Assembly: GCA_947453445.1 (NCBI GenBank)
Contig: CANGGP010000004.1
Location: 43,484-107,483, forward strand
Length of the DNA: 64,000 nt
From: Sphingobacteriaceae bacterium
Lineage (GTDB): Bacteria > Bacteroidota > Bacteroidia > B-17B0 > Aurantibacillaceae
Reading direction: 5' to 3'
This document shows positions 56,253 to 64,000 of this stretch, one piece after another. Under the pieces are notes generated by a model. That model worked only from the letters and a program-made list of their open reading frames with translations. It ran no database searches and was not told the origin of the DNA. The position numbers and the translations under genes were made by a program. Every line of letters starts with the position of its first letter. Position 1 is the stretch's first letter.

Positions 56253-57623
56253 ATGAATCAAAAGAAAGTACATTTAATTGCCATTGGCGGAAGTGCCATG
56301 CACAACATGGCCTTGGCATTACATGAAAAAGGATTTGCAGTAAGCGGCAGCGACGACGAAATTAATGAGCCCAGCAAAAGCCGATTGGCAAAGGCAGGTC
56401 TGTTACCTGTTGAAATTGGCTGGTTTCCTGATAAAATAAGCGGTGATTTAGATGCAGTGATATTGGGTATGCATGCCCGTGAAGATAATCCTGAGTTAAT
56501 ACGTGCACGACAAATGGGTCTTAAGATATACTCCTATCCGGAATACATTTATGAGGCCACAAAGGACAAAACACGCATTGTAATTGGCGGCAGCCATGGC
56601 AAAACAACTATTACCGCCATGATTTTGCATGTAATGCAAAGCTTGGGCATTGAAACCGATTACATGGTAGGTGCGCAACTCGAAGGTTTTAACACCATGG
56701 TTCGTTTTAGCAACACATCGAAATACGCAGTGATTGAAGGAGATGAATACTTGGCATCTCCCATCGATCGCAGACCTAAATTTCACTTATATAAACCCAA
56801 CATCGCCATCATCAGCGGTATTGCATGGGACCACATCAATGTTTTTCCAACTTTCGACATTTATGTTGATCAATTCAGAAAATTCATCAATTTAATTGAA
56901 CCCAATGGTAGTTTGGTTTATTGCAGCGAAGACAAGGTATTAAAGGAACTCTGCGAGTCGATTAACGACAGGAAGATTGAAAAAACAGCCTATTCGGTGC
57001 CTGCACACAACATTGTGAATGGTACAACCAATTTGATTTCGAATGCTGAAGTGATTCCCTTGCAAATATTTGGTAAGCACAACCTCATGAATTTAAATGG
57101 CGCCAGATTGGTGTGCAATAAAATTGGCATTAGCAACAACCAATTTTACACTGCGATACAAAGTTTTAAAGGTGCGGCAAAGCGCTTAGAGTTGGTTTAC
57201 AAAAACGAAACATTTAATTTTTATAAAGATTTTGCCCATTCCCCTTCTAAGTTAAAAGCCACTACTGATGCGGTAAAACAACAATTTCCAAACAGAAAAA
57301 TTGTGGCCTGTATGGAACTGCATACTTTTAGCAGCTTGAATGAAGAATTTTTAAAACAATACAAAGATTCGATGAATTTAGCAGATGAAGCAATTGTTTA
57401 CTTTAATCCGCACACCATTGCGCATAAAAAGCTCAAAGAAATCACCAAAGAACAAGTGCATGCCTGCTTTAACCGTTCTGATTTAATTGTATTAACCGAA
57501 AGTGAGGCCGTATTGCAACATCTCAAAGCGCAAAACTGGAACAATGCGGTTTTATTGATGATGAGCAGCGGTAATTTTGACGGAGTGGATTTTAATGCAT
57601 TGGCCAAATCACTCACAATTTAA
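56253..57623 (+). CDS. mpl: Mpl-like UDP-MurNAc peptide ligase (Mur ligase family)
   Basis: 456 residues. The N-terminal Rossmann part is HLIAIGGSAMHNMALALHEKGFAVSGSDDE, the ATP loop is IGGSHGKTTITAM, and the substrate-binding region contains EGDEYLASPIDRRPKF. The C-terminal domain has YKDFAHSPSKLKATTDAV. This pattern is typical of Mpl, which joins recycled tripeptide to UDP-MurNAc, and differs from MurC. Activity on the tripeptide is by family only. Confidence 0.82.
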   Translation: MNQKKVHLIAIGGSAMHNMALALHEKGFAVSGSDDEINEPSKSRLAKAGLLPVEIGWFPDKISGDLDAVILGMHAREDNPELIRARQMGLKIYSYPEYIYEATKDKTRIVIGGSHGKTTITAMILHVMQSLGIETDYMVGAQLEGFNTMVRFSNTSKYAVIEGDEYLASPIDRRPKFHLYKPNIAIISGIAWDHINVFPTFDIYVDQFRKFINLIEPNGSLVYCSEDKVLKELCESINDRKIEKTAYSVPAHNIVNGTTNLISNAEVIPLQIFGKHNLMNLNGARLVCNKIGISNNQFYTAIQSFKGAAKRLELVYKNETFNFYKDFAHSPSKLKATTDAVKQQFPNRKIVACMELHTFSSLNEEFLKQYKDSMNLADEAIVYFNPHTIAHKKLKEITKEQVHACFNRSDLIVLTESEAVLQHLKAQNWNNAVLLMMSSGNFDGVDFNALAKSLTI

Positions 57624-57836
57624 TTGTTCCTTAACCATCGCTTCACAATGCATCATTGAATATCACTTATTTTTGGTGCTACAAAGCGATGGTAGATTTT
57701 TATCAAAGTAACAAAGAGCAAATACGACAAAGTTTCTTACTGATTGTATTATTGATTTTGATATCCTTGTCTTCACTCAATAATTAAGCTTGCTGAACAT
57801 CGGCTAAATGCTTAATTTTATTGGTGCAGACCAAAG

Positions 57837-58409
57837 ATGAATTACCTTGCACACGCCTTTTTATCGAACAATGACAGCCACTTGCTAGTAGGTAACTTTA
57901 TTGCTGACCATTTACGGGGCAATAATTTTGGTAATTTACCTTCGGGCATTATAAAAGGCATTCATCTGCACCGAAAGATTGACACTTTTACGGATACCCA
58001 CCCCGAATTTAAAAAAGCAAAGCGTATTTTTTACAAAGGATTTGAAAAGCACAGCGGCATTTTGGTAGATATTTATTTTGACCATCTTTTGGCTAAAAGT
58101 TTTGAAAAATATTCGTCTACCCCATTGCACGAATTTTCGCACGCTGTTTACAGGATATATGCCGATCATACACATCACTTGCCCCAAAGCAGCAGCCGCT
58201 TTTTGGACTACGTGATGAAAAACAACGTGTACCATGCTTATGCCAGTAGTGAAGGCATTGAAAAGGTTTTGTATCACCTATCGCACCGCATTCAACACAA
58301 TGTTCAATTAGATGCATCGATGCGTTTATTTGAAGCCAATGAATCTGAACTAATAAAATCATTCGACATTTTCTTTACAGATGCCTGCAAAACTTTTTTG
58401 ATTGATTGA
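57837..58409 (+). CDS. AcpH-like acyl carrier protein phosphodiesterase
   Basis: 190 residues. The start MNYLAHAFLSNNDSHLLVGNF followed by IADHLRGNN and HLHRKIDTFTDTHPEFKKAKR is the AcpH/DUF479 pattern with metal-binding His/Asp residues. AcpH removes phosphopantetheine from ACP. The gene overlaps the next one by 4 bases. Confidence 0.85.
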   Translation: MNYLAHAFLSNNDSHLLVGNFIADHLRGNNFGNLPSGIIKGIHLHRKIDTFTDTHPEFKKAKRIFYKGFEKHSGILVDIYFDHLLAKSFEKYSSTPLHEFSHAVYRIYADHTHHLPQSSSRFLDYVMKNNVYHAYASSEGIEKVLYHLSHRIQHNVQLDASMRLFEANESELIKSFDIFFTDACKTFLID

Positions 58410-59113
58410 TGCAAACCCGCTTTAAAAATAACTTTTCATTTTACTTGCTTTTTTGTGCTTTGCTAATCGTCTTTGGCTGTAAGAAAAACCTTAGCAACCC
58501 TCCTCCACCTTCACCTGTGGCGTGTTTCAACACATCAAGCAATTTCCAAAAAATCAATGAGAGTATCAATTTTAGTAATTGTTCCGAAAATTTCGAAACC
58601 GTGAAATGGGATTTTGGTGATGGCAGCACTTCTGCGGAAAGTAATCCAACTTACCGATATGCCCGGATTGGACAATACAATGTTACTTTAGATGTATTTA
58701 AAATCAATCAATCGGCACGCATTTCGAAAAAAATATTGATAGCCAATCAAGTACAGATGGACTTTAATGTCCTCATGAAAAATTTTAAAGGTGCTGTTAC
58801 CAATGGTACTTTTACTTGTCAATTTTATGCCATCAATGGCTCAGATAGTCCAAAAGACCTGATTCGTTTAAATTACCCAAGTATCAACAGCAGCAATTAC
58901 ACCATAAAAGCAGATTTGAGCGGTTTGTATATAGTGAACAATGCACTAATAACGCAGCGCTTTAAAATGATTGCCTTTAATGCACAGGGCGCGATTGATA
59001 GTATAGTTACACAGCCAATCAACATCATTGATTGTGATGCATATTTAAATTACTCCGCTAAACTTAATTTTTGTGATGTAGATTACGCAATAAGCTTAAA
59101 ATACCTTAACTAA
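58406..59113 (+). CDS. PKD-domain lipoprotein
   Basis: 235 residues; lipobox IVFGC (Cys25), then KKNLSNPPPPSPVAC. A PKD domain spans ~40-110 with VKWDFGDGSTSAESNPTYRY and GQYNVTLDV. The C-terminal half is unrecognised. It is translationally coupled to the AcpH-like gene (4-base overlap). Confidence 0.8.
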   Translation: MMQTRFKNNFSFYLLFCALLIVFGCKKNLSNPPPPSPVACFNTSSNFQKINESINFSNCSENFETVKWDFGDGSTSAESNPTYRYARIGQYNVTLDVFKINQSARISKKILIANQVQMDFNVLMKNFKGAVTNGTFTCQFYAINGSDSPKDLIRLNYPSINSSNYTIKADLSGLYIVNNALITQRFKMIAFNAQGAIDSIVTQPINIIDCDAYLNYSAKLNFCDVDYAISLKYLN

Positions 59114-59262
59114 TTTTGAAAATTAGTTGCTTTGCGAGGCAAACAATGCTACAATTATTTTTTTACTCATAACAGGTGACATGTGTAAGGATGCAATTCT
59201 GTCGATTTTGCTAACTTGTATATGCGATAAGGGAAGATTATTTTTACAAAAAGTAATTCCAC

Positions 59263-60480
59263 TTGAAGAAAACAAAAAATTGGTCTACCAAAAAATTAGT
59301 ACTATTCTCTATAATTAGTATTTTATTAGCCTTATTTGTGGTTGAATTAACTTGCAGGGCCATTTTTTGGTTGCAATATGGCCAACATCACACCACATTA
59401 ACTGTGCAATGGCAACCCCGATGGATTTCGGATACAAATTTGATTTGGACCAACCGACCACTTTACATGGAAAGTAGGCAACAATTTCAATACAATGAAG
59501 TGGGCATGCGTGTAAGACTTGGTGATGTGCGAATGCCTGTAAAACAAAAAAACGATTTTTGGGTGTTTCTATTCGGTGGCTCCGCAATGGCAGGAATGGG
59601 CTCAAATAAAGATGGCGATTGGATAAAAATAACTGGTGTTTATGATCATTCAATTGATGAATCTATCGACGGCTACTTAGAAAAAATATTACAAGCCAAA
59701 ATGAAGGGTAAGAGAGTATTGGTTTTCAATGCCGCCGTTTCGGGTCATAGCACTTATCAAAGTCATTTACGATACCATTTATTAAAAACTTTCAAGCCCG
59801 ATTGGATTATTTCAATGGACGGGGTGAATGAACCTTATTATTTAAATGAAACTGAAAGTGTAATTGACTATTTAAAAAAACAATGGGATAAAAATCCAGC
59901 ACAAAATTTCATAGAAACCACTTGGACACAAAAGATATTACATACTGCCTTTTATTTTTTATTAAATCGTAGTATATACAATATCCATGAAAATACGCGC
60001 ATTGCAAATGTGCGTGACTCACTTCCATTTTATCAAAATAAATGGTTGCAACACAAAACAATTGTTCCCTCGGAAACCCTTGTTAATAAAGGCCTCATTA
60101 AGGCTATTGATTCATACTCAAATCAAGTCACCGGCTTTATTCATGAATTAGAAATGGATAAACAAAGGTATCTGCTGTTATTACAACCACACTTATCTTT
60201 AAGAGACACCAGTAAACTGAGTGTTACAGAAAAAGCCACGTACAATTATTATTATAGCATTGCGAACGATACATCCGTCACTTTCTTAAAATCAATTTAC
60301 CGCTCATTTCAACATCAAAAAACGAATTATGGCGAATATTGTAGCATGGAACAAGTGTACAGTTGGCAGCACCAAGTTTTTGTAGATTATTGTCATTTTA
60401 GCAAGTTGAGTAATGAAAAAATCGCAAAAGAAATTTGCACCTATATTCTTTCAAACAGCACTGTTAGGCCATTTAACTAG
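59263..60480 (+). CDS. SGNH/GDSL-like membrane-anchored protein
   Basis: 405 residues starting with TTG (59263-59265); no ATG is available before the signal anchor (LVLFSIISILLALFVVELTCRAIFWLQYG). The SGNH-type blocks are FLFGGSAMAGMG (block I Ser), VFNAAVSGHST, SMDGVNEPYY (block III-like) and YCHFS (the catalytic His). An esterase or acyltransferase on an envelope glycan is possible; the substrate is unknown. Confidence 0.65.
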   Translation: MKKTKNWSTKKLVLFSIISILLALFVVELTCRAIFWLQYGQHHTTLTVQWQPRWISDTNLIWTNRPLYMESRQQFQYNEVGMRVRLGDVRMPVKQKNDFWVFLFGGSAMAGMGSNKDGDWIKITGVYDHSIDESIDGYLEKILQAKMKGKRVLVFNAAVSGHSTYQSHLRYHLLKTFKPDWIISMDGVNEPYYLNETESVIDYLKKQWDKNPAQNFIETTWTQKILHTAFYFLLNRSIYNIHENTRIANVRDSLPFYQNKWLQHKTIVPSETLVNKGLIKAIDSYSNQVTGFIHELEMDKQRYLLLLQPHLSLRDTSKLSVTEKATYNYYYSIANDTSVTFLKSIYRSFQHQKTNYGEYCSMEQVYSWQHQVFVDYCHFSKLSNEKIAKEICTYILSNSTVRPFN

Positions 60481-60724
60481 TAGACAATACTTGAAATTAA
60501 TTTATCGCGAAACAGATATAATTCAACCCCGCAGCATCGACTCAGAAAATAGAATTGCATTTAAGTTTTAATGAATGTTTAAAGCTCCGGTTTTCACTAG
60601 GACTTCATTTTGCGAAATATTTTAGCGGATTTGTTTAAAATGCTTCCAATTAAAATTCAAAGTTGGTGTTAGACTCAATTAATTGATTCAACCAAAGGTG
60701 CCATTTGGGTAATACACACATTCA

Positions 60725-62128
60725 TTACATTTTAATTTTTATTATTATTCTAAATCCAATTTTTGGAGATGCTTTAGGATTGAGTTCAAATTCGTCTTCA
60801 CTATTTAATACTAAATGTTCAAAATCACTTGCCCAATTGCCACCTTTTGTTTTAATATTTTTATTTTCATCAGCGTAAACAAGTTCCGACACATTGCCAC
60901 TCATTGCATAAAGACCAAAGGCGTTGGGATTGTAACACCAAACCAAGACTGATGCTGTTCCCGGGTCGCGTAACATCATGCCTGCTGTGGTGTAACAACT
61001 TTCATCCACTTTTTCATGATTATTGCAAATAGGGAGTCTTATTTTTTCTTTCAACTTTTGGAAACAACAATTAGCCATAAAACAATTAACACGATTTTGA
61101 ATTGAATCATGTGGCCAAGGGTACATGGCATTTTTTCTTCCGGCGCTTGCTGCTATCATCCATTCAGTTTCATTGGGCAGACTGATTTTTACTTTTGGTG
61201 CTTTGTTATCCTTTGCATTAATTAGTTCAAGTTCAGATTCCAACCAATTGCAATACATTTCTGCTCCTTGCGGTGAGATATTTACTACCGGATAGTCGTT
61301 GTATTTTTTCTCCGTAAAATAATCCTTGGCTAAATAATTAAATGTGGTTTGATCGGCTGCATTTATCCATAAATCTTGTGAAGGTTTAGCTTTTAAAAAA
61401 TCTTCTTTTTTACCCTGTATTAATAAGTCGAATAAAAAGGTACGATATTCTAAATTCGTTATTTCAGCTGCCTGCATGTAAAACGAGGGCATGCCATCAG
61501 TTGTTTTAATTTTTGGATAATAAGCGTTATTAAGTTTTGTGATAAGCCTCAACATCCGCTTCTTTTGTTTTTCGTTATACTTCATTTCTTTTTCAGTAAG
61601 AACTGGGAATACATATTCATCGGTCTTTTCTTGAGAGGTGTTTGAAAGCATTGCAAAATTTTGCGCTGGTTCACTTGGCTGTGTTTGGTTTACTTGAAAT
61701 TCTTGCCATTGATAGTTGCGTCCTTCTACTTGAGTGACGAGATCATCGGCTTCAGCGCTCAAAACAGTTCTCTCTGCCTTTGTTTTAAGAGCAAACACTT
61801 TTTTAATTTCCTTTTTGGGTGCGGTTTCGACTAATGTTTCTTTTTTAATTTGTGAAACCATGTTGTTATTTACATAATTGTTGTGACTATCGGTGTTGTG
61901 ATTAAAAAATGCAAAAGCACAAAAAACAAATCCTGCAAATACAATCCCTAAAAGAAGTGCTTTTTTAAAAGTTGTGAAAGTTTGATGATTTTTTACAAGC
62001 GTATACTGAGCAACTGTTTCCATGACTTTTTCGGTTTTATTATGGTTTTTATCAAGATTTAAAAATGCCCTTGCAAGCAATGCGTTTAATTCTGTTTCAG
62101 AAATTATACTTTGTTCATCTCTTTTCAT
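60725..62128 (-). CDS. Membrane protein with SUMF1/FGE-sulfatase domain, partner of an ECF sigma factor
   Basis: 467 residues. A short cytosolic N-terminus (~1-55) is followed by one transmembrane helix (~57-75, LLLGIVFAGFVFCAFAFF). A linker then leads to a formylglycine-generating-enzyme-like domain (~205-465) with FYMQAAEITNLEYRTFL, YPVVNISPQGAEMYCNWL, LPNETEWMIAASAG, MSGNVSELVYADE and GGNW...PKIGFRI. The catalytic Cys pair of true FGE is not obvious. It overlaps the sigma gene by 14 bases, so the cytosolic part may act as anti-sigma factor. Confidence 0.78.
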   Translation of the reverse strand: MKRDEQSIISETELNALLARAFLNLDKNHNKTEKVMETVAQYTLVKNHQTFTTFKKALLLGIVFAGFVFCAFAFFNHNTDSHNNYVNNNMVSQIKKETLVETAPKKEIKKVFALKTKAERTVLSAEADDLVTQVEGRNYQWQEFQVNQTQPSEPAQNFAMLSNTSQEKTDEYVFPVLTEKEMKYNEKQKKRMLRLITKLNNAYYPKIKTTDGMPSFYMQAAEITNLEYRTFLFDLLIQGKKEDFLKAKPSQDLWINAADQTTFNYLAKDYFTEKKYNDYPVVNISPQGAEMYCNWLESELELINAKDNKAPKVKISLPNETEWMIAASAGRKNAMYPWPHDSIQNRVNCFMANCCFQKLKEKIRLPICNNHEKVDESCYTTAGMMLRDPGTASVLVWCYNPNAFGLYAMSGNVSELVYADENKNIKTKGGNWASDFEHLVLNSEDEFELNPKASPKIGFRIIIKIKM

Positions 62129-62678
62129 TGTTTGATTTTATTAATTCGTTTTCCATATCCTCCAGTAATTGCTTTTTGAGCCTGGCATAATACACTTTAA
62201 GTTGTTTTTCGGGTTTTTGTACAAATTTGCTAATTTCACTATATGGCATATCTTGCCCTCGCATGAGTAGCAAAATACGTTGCCATTCTTCCATTCTGTC
62301 AAGTAACAGCTGTAATAATTTCAATTTTTGATTGGGTATTTCTTCGCTCTCATCTGTATTGGCAACAAAATCAACCAAGGTTATTTCCTTGTTTTTTGTT
62401 TCAAAAGTTTTTGAGTCTCTGAAATAATTGCGCAGGTAATTGATATGTGTTTTAAAAACAAAGGCCGCTTGTTTGTTTTCGTTTTCAAATTTGTAATTAT
62501 CCTCAACATCAGCGATTTTATAAATTGTTTTATAAACTAAACTTTGTGCATCATCTTCATTAATTTGGTATCTATTTTTTGTGTATGCAAGCAGCTTTCG
62601 TGCATACAGTTCATGAAGCTTTTTGACTCTCTTTTGGAGTTCTAAATCATTCACTTTATGTTTTAATAAAAAATCCAT
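62115..62678 (-). CDS. ECF-type sigma-70 family RNA polymerase sigma factor
   Basis: 187 residues. Region 2 (~23-95) contains LYARKLLAYTKNRYQINEDDAQSLVYKTIYK and NYLRNYFRD. Region 4 (~130-175) contains RILLLMRGQDMPYSEISKFVQKPEKQLKVYYARLKKQLL. It is divergent from typical ECF factors but keeps the two-domain plan. It is coupled to the SUMF1 membrane protein (14-base overlap). Confidence 0.85.
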   Translation of the reverse strand: MDFLLKHKVNDLELQKRVKKLHELYARKLLAYTKNRYQINEDDAQSLVYKTIYKIADVEDNYKFENENKQAAFVFKTHINYLRNYFRDSKTFETKNKEITLVDFVANTDESEEIPNQKLKLLQLLLDRMEEWQRILLLMRGQDMPYSEISKFVQKPEKQLKVYYARLKKQLLEDMENELIKSNNEKR

Positions 62679-62940
62679 TGTTTGTTATTAAGTATAACAC
62701 CAATTGGTAACAATTTAGTGCTTCATCAGCAAGTAATAAAGAAATGGAAAAAGTTTATATAAAATAAAAAGGTGGTAATAGTACTTTGATATCAGAAACA
62801 AAGAATAAAAGAAGCTGGTAGAGATAGTTAATTTGACACAAACATGGCGATGAATTCTAGAATCCATTTCTTATGTGATCTCATCTTGAGCGTTTCGCCG
62901 TATGCCGGATACTAGAAATATTACAAAGGTTTATAAACGC
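62679..62940. other. Intergenic stretch without recognised gene
   Basis: AT-rich spacer between the sigma factor start and the distal rRNA terminator. No gene was recognised. Confidence 0.4.
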
Positions 62941-62972
62941 AAAAACCCCCACTAAATAAATAGTGAGGGTTC
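62941..62972 (-). terminator. Distal rRNA operon terminator, copy A
   Basis: ACCCCCACTA and TAGTGAGGGT pair around a short loop with one mismatch. On the minus strand, T-rich sequence follows. Confidence 0.75.
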
Positions 62973-62980
62973 TTTTCTTT

Positions 62981-63154
62981 AAAATTGGCATCTTAGTAAT
63001 CTCTTAGCAATTGCGAGAGCATTGCTCGAAGCAATCTGCTTAGAGATTACTAATCCCGAGCTTGCCTCGGGAGACATACTTTACAAAATGATATAAAACA
63101 AAAAACCCCGTGTATTTCTACACAGGGTTCTTTTCTTTAAAATTGGCATCTTAG
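62981..63154 (-). repeat. 5S 3'-end copy interrupted by a palindromic element, unit A
   Basis: AAAATTGGCATC (as at the 5S end) is followed by an inserted 80-bp element (62993-63072) and then by GACATACT, which is contiguous with GGCATC in the real 5S gene. The element is TTAG-TAATCT-CTTAG...CTTAG-AGATTA-CTAA followed by the hairpin TCCCGAG/CTCGGGA. After GACATACT the unit continues with TTACAAAATGATATAAAAC, a terminator and the next 5S-end copy. Confidence 0.75.
63103..63131 (-). terminator. rRNA operon terminator, copy B
   Basis: ACCCCGTGTA and TACACAGGGT pair around TTTC with one mismatch, with a T-run on the minus strand. It is identical to copy C. Confidence 0.85.
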
Positions 63155-63253
63155 ATAGCGCTTAGTTTTTGCAAGAGCTTGTCTCGCCGCAAAGACTTAG
63201 CGCTATCTAATCCCGAGCTTGCCTCGGGAGACATACTTTACAAAATGATATAA
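63139..63253 (-). repeat. 5S 3'-end copy interrupted by a palindromic element, unit B
   Basis: Same arrangement as unit A with a 79-bp element at 63151-63229: TTAG-ATAGCG-CTTAG...CTTAG-CGCTAT-CTAA, then TCCCGAG/CTCGGGA. The six variable bases differ from unit A on both arms but remain complementary. The flanks are identical to unit A, giving a 157-bp period. Confidence 0.75.
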
Positions 63254-63259
63254 AACAAA

Positions 63260-63307
63260 AAACCCCGTGTATTTCTACACAGGGTTCTTTCCCGATAATT
63301 ATCGGGA
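63260..63307 (-). terminator. 5S-proximal rRNA terminator, copy C, with inserted palindrome
   Basis: The same ACCCCGTGTA/TACACAGGGT hairpin as copy B lies next to the 5S gene. Between it and the 5S end stands the palindrome TCCCGATAATTATCGGGA (63290-63307), where copies A and B have only a short T-rich link. Confidence 0.8.
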
Positions 63308-63314
63308 TTTAAAA

Positions 63315-63425
<111 letters not shown>

Positions 63426-63621
63426 AAGGGATCATTATTTCGGGTTGTTTATTTAATATTTCGGGTTCAGAACCCGGAATAAACAACTCGTAATAATTAA
63501 TAAATTAAATACAATATTGAAAAAAGACACAAGAGATTCGAGTTGAAAGTTTAGAAAGTTAATCGGTTTAGAAAGTTGAACTTTCTAACTTTTTGAACTT
63601 TTAAACTTTCAACTCTTTTTT
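63426..63621 (-). repeat. 23S-5S spacer with long inverted repeats
   Basis: Two stem structures are visible. One is GTTGTTTATT...AATAAACAAC around a nested CGGGTTCAGAACCCG. The other is GTTGAAAGTTTAGAAAGTT paired with AACTTTCTAAC and AAACTTTCAAC further on. They probably serve rRNA processing (RNase III-type cleavage of 23S or 5S precursors). Confidence 0.6.

Positions 63622-64000
<379 letters not shown>

Noticed and set aside
59127-59318. Plus-strand ORF of 63 residues
   Set aside because: It overlaps the start of the SGNH-like gene in another frame and shows no family features.
62941-63307. CRISPR array
   Set aside because: The repeat period is about 157 bp with only two units and palindromic interiors; there are no short direct repeats with unique spacers and no cas genes.

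Overview
The window comes from an AT-rich member of the Bacteroidota. The evidence is five secreted proteins with type IX secretion (T9SS) C-terminal tails, a PorQ homologue, a LytTR regulator with a LytS-type kinase, promoters of the TAnnTTTG type, Bacteroidota-style lipoproteins, kdsA (so a Gram-negative envelope), and tRNA genes that do not encode CCA. All assignments were made by eye from the translated sequence; no database search was run.

Layout. 1-6.5 kb: a truncated secreted protein, the remnant of a short-chain dehydrogenase tail, a 1233-residue SBBP/Ig-like T9SS cargo, an intact atypical SDR and recX. 6.5-13.8 kb: a 1506-residue sortilin-like T9SS cargo with a small partner, an RsmF-type rRNA methyltransferase, and a putative outer-membrane protein. 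13.9-25.5 kb: a respiratory/accessory region, all on the minus strand. It holds an operon for a Tat-exported FeS protein, an NrfD membrane subunit, an Ig-like membrane protein and a monohaem cytochrome c. It then holds two copies of a three-gene set (ethylbenzene-dehydrogenase-like haem lipoprotein, CX4CH mini-cytochrome lipoprotein, DUF5777 beta-barrel), with a YceI lipoprotein and a small Ig-like lipoprotein between them. Four promoters in this stretch carry CRP/FNR-type dyads (TGAC-N4-GTCA or TGAT-N4-ATCA), three of them at nearly the same distance from the -7 box. I regard this as the best candidate for an undescribed system: a redox-regulated envelope electron-transfer module.

25.7-39.4 kb: the conserved information-processing block tRNA-Thr, Tyr, Gly, Thr, tuf, tRNA-Trp, secE, nusG, rplK, rplA, rplJ, rplL, rpoB, rpoC, with hairpins in several spacers and a clear terminator after rpoC. 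39.5-44.1 kb: housekeeping genes on the plus strand (mnmD-like, flavin reductase, DUF3127, asparaginase, cystathionine beta-synthase type enzyme). 44.1-52.2 kb: minus-strand envelope genes (T9SS cargo, porQ, LytTR regulator, histidine kinase, SurA-like isomerase, acylphosphatase). 52.3-60.5 kb: DUF58 protein, ApbE, a DUF2271 protein with a T9SS tail, KdsA, Mpl-like ligase, AcpH-like protein, PKD lipoprotein, SGNH-like protein. 60.7-62.7 kb: an ECF sigma factor overlapping a membrane protein with a formylglycine-generating-enzyme (SUMF1) domain.

62.9-64 kb: the 3' end of a ribosomal RNA operon on the minus strand (23S 3' part, spacer, 5S). Beyond the 5S gene lie three terminators and two tandem units. 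Each unit is a copy of the 5S 3' end interrupted at the same point by an 80-bp palindromic element. The stems of the two elements differ in sequence but stay complementary, which is the second most interesting feature here.
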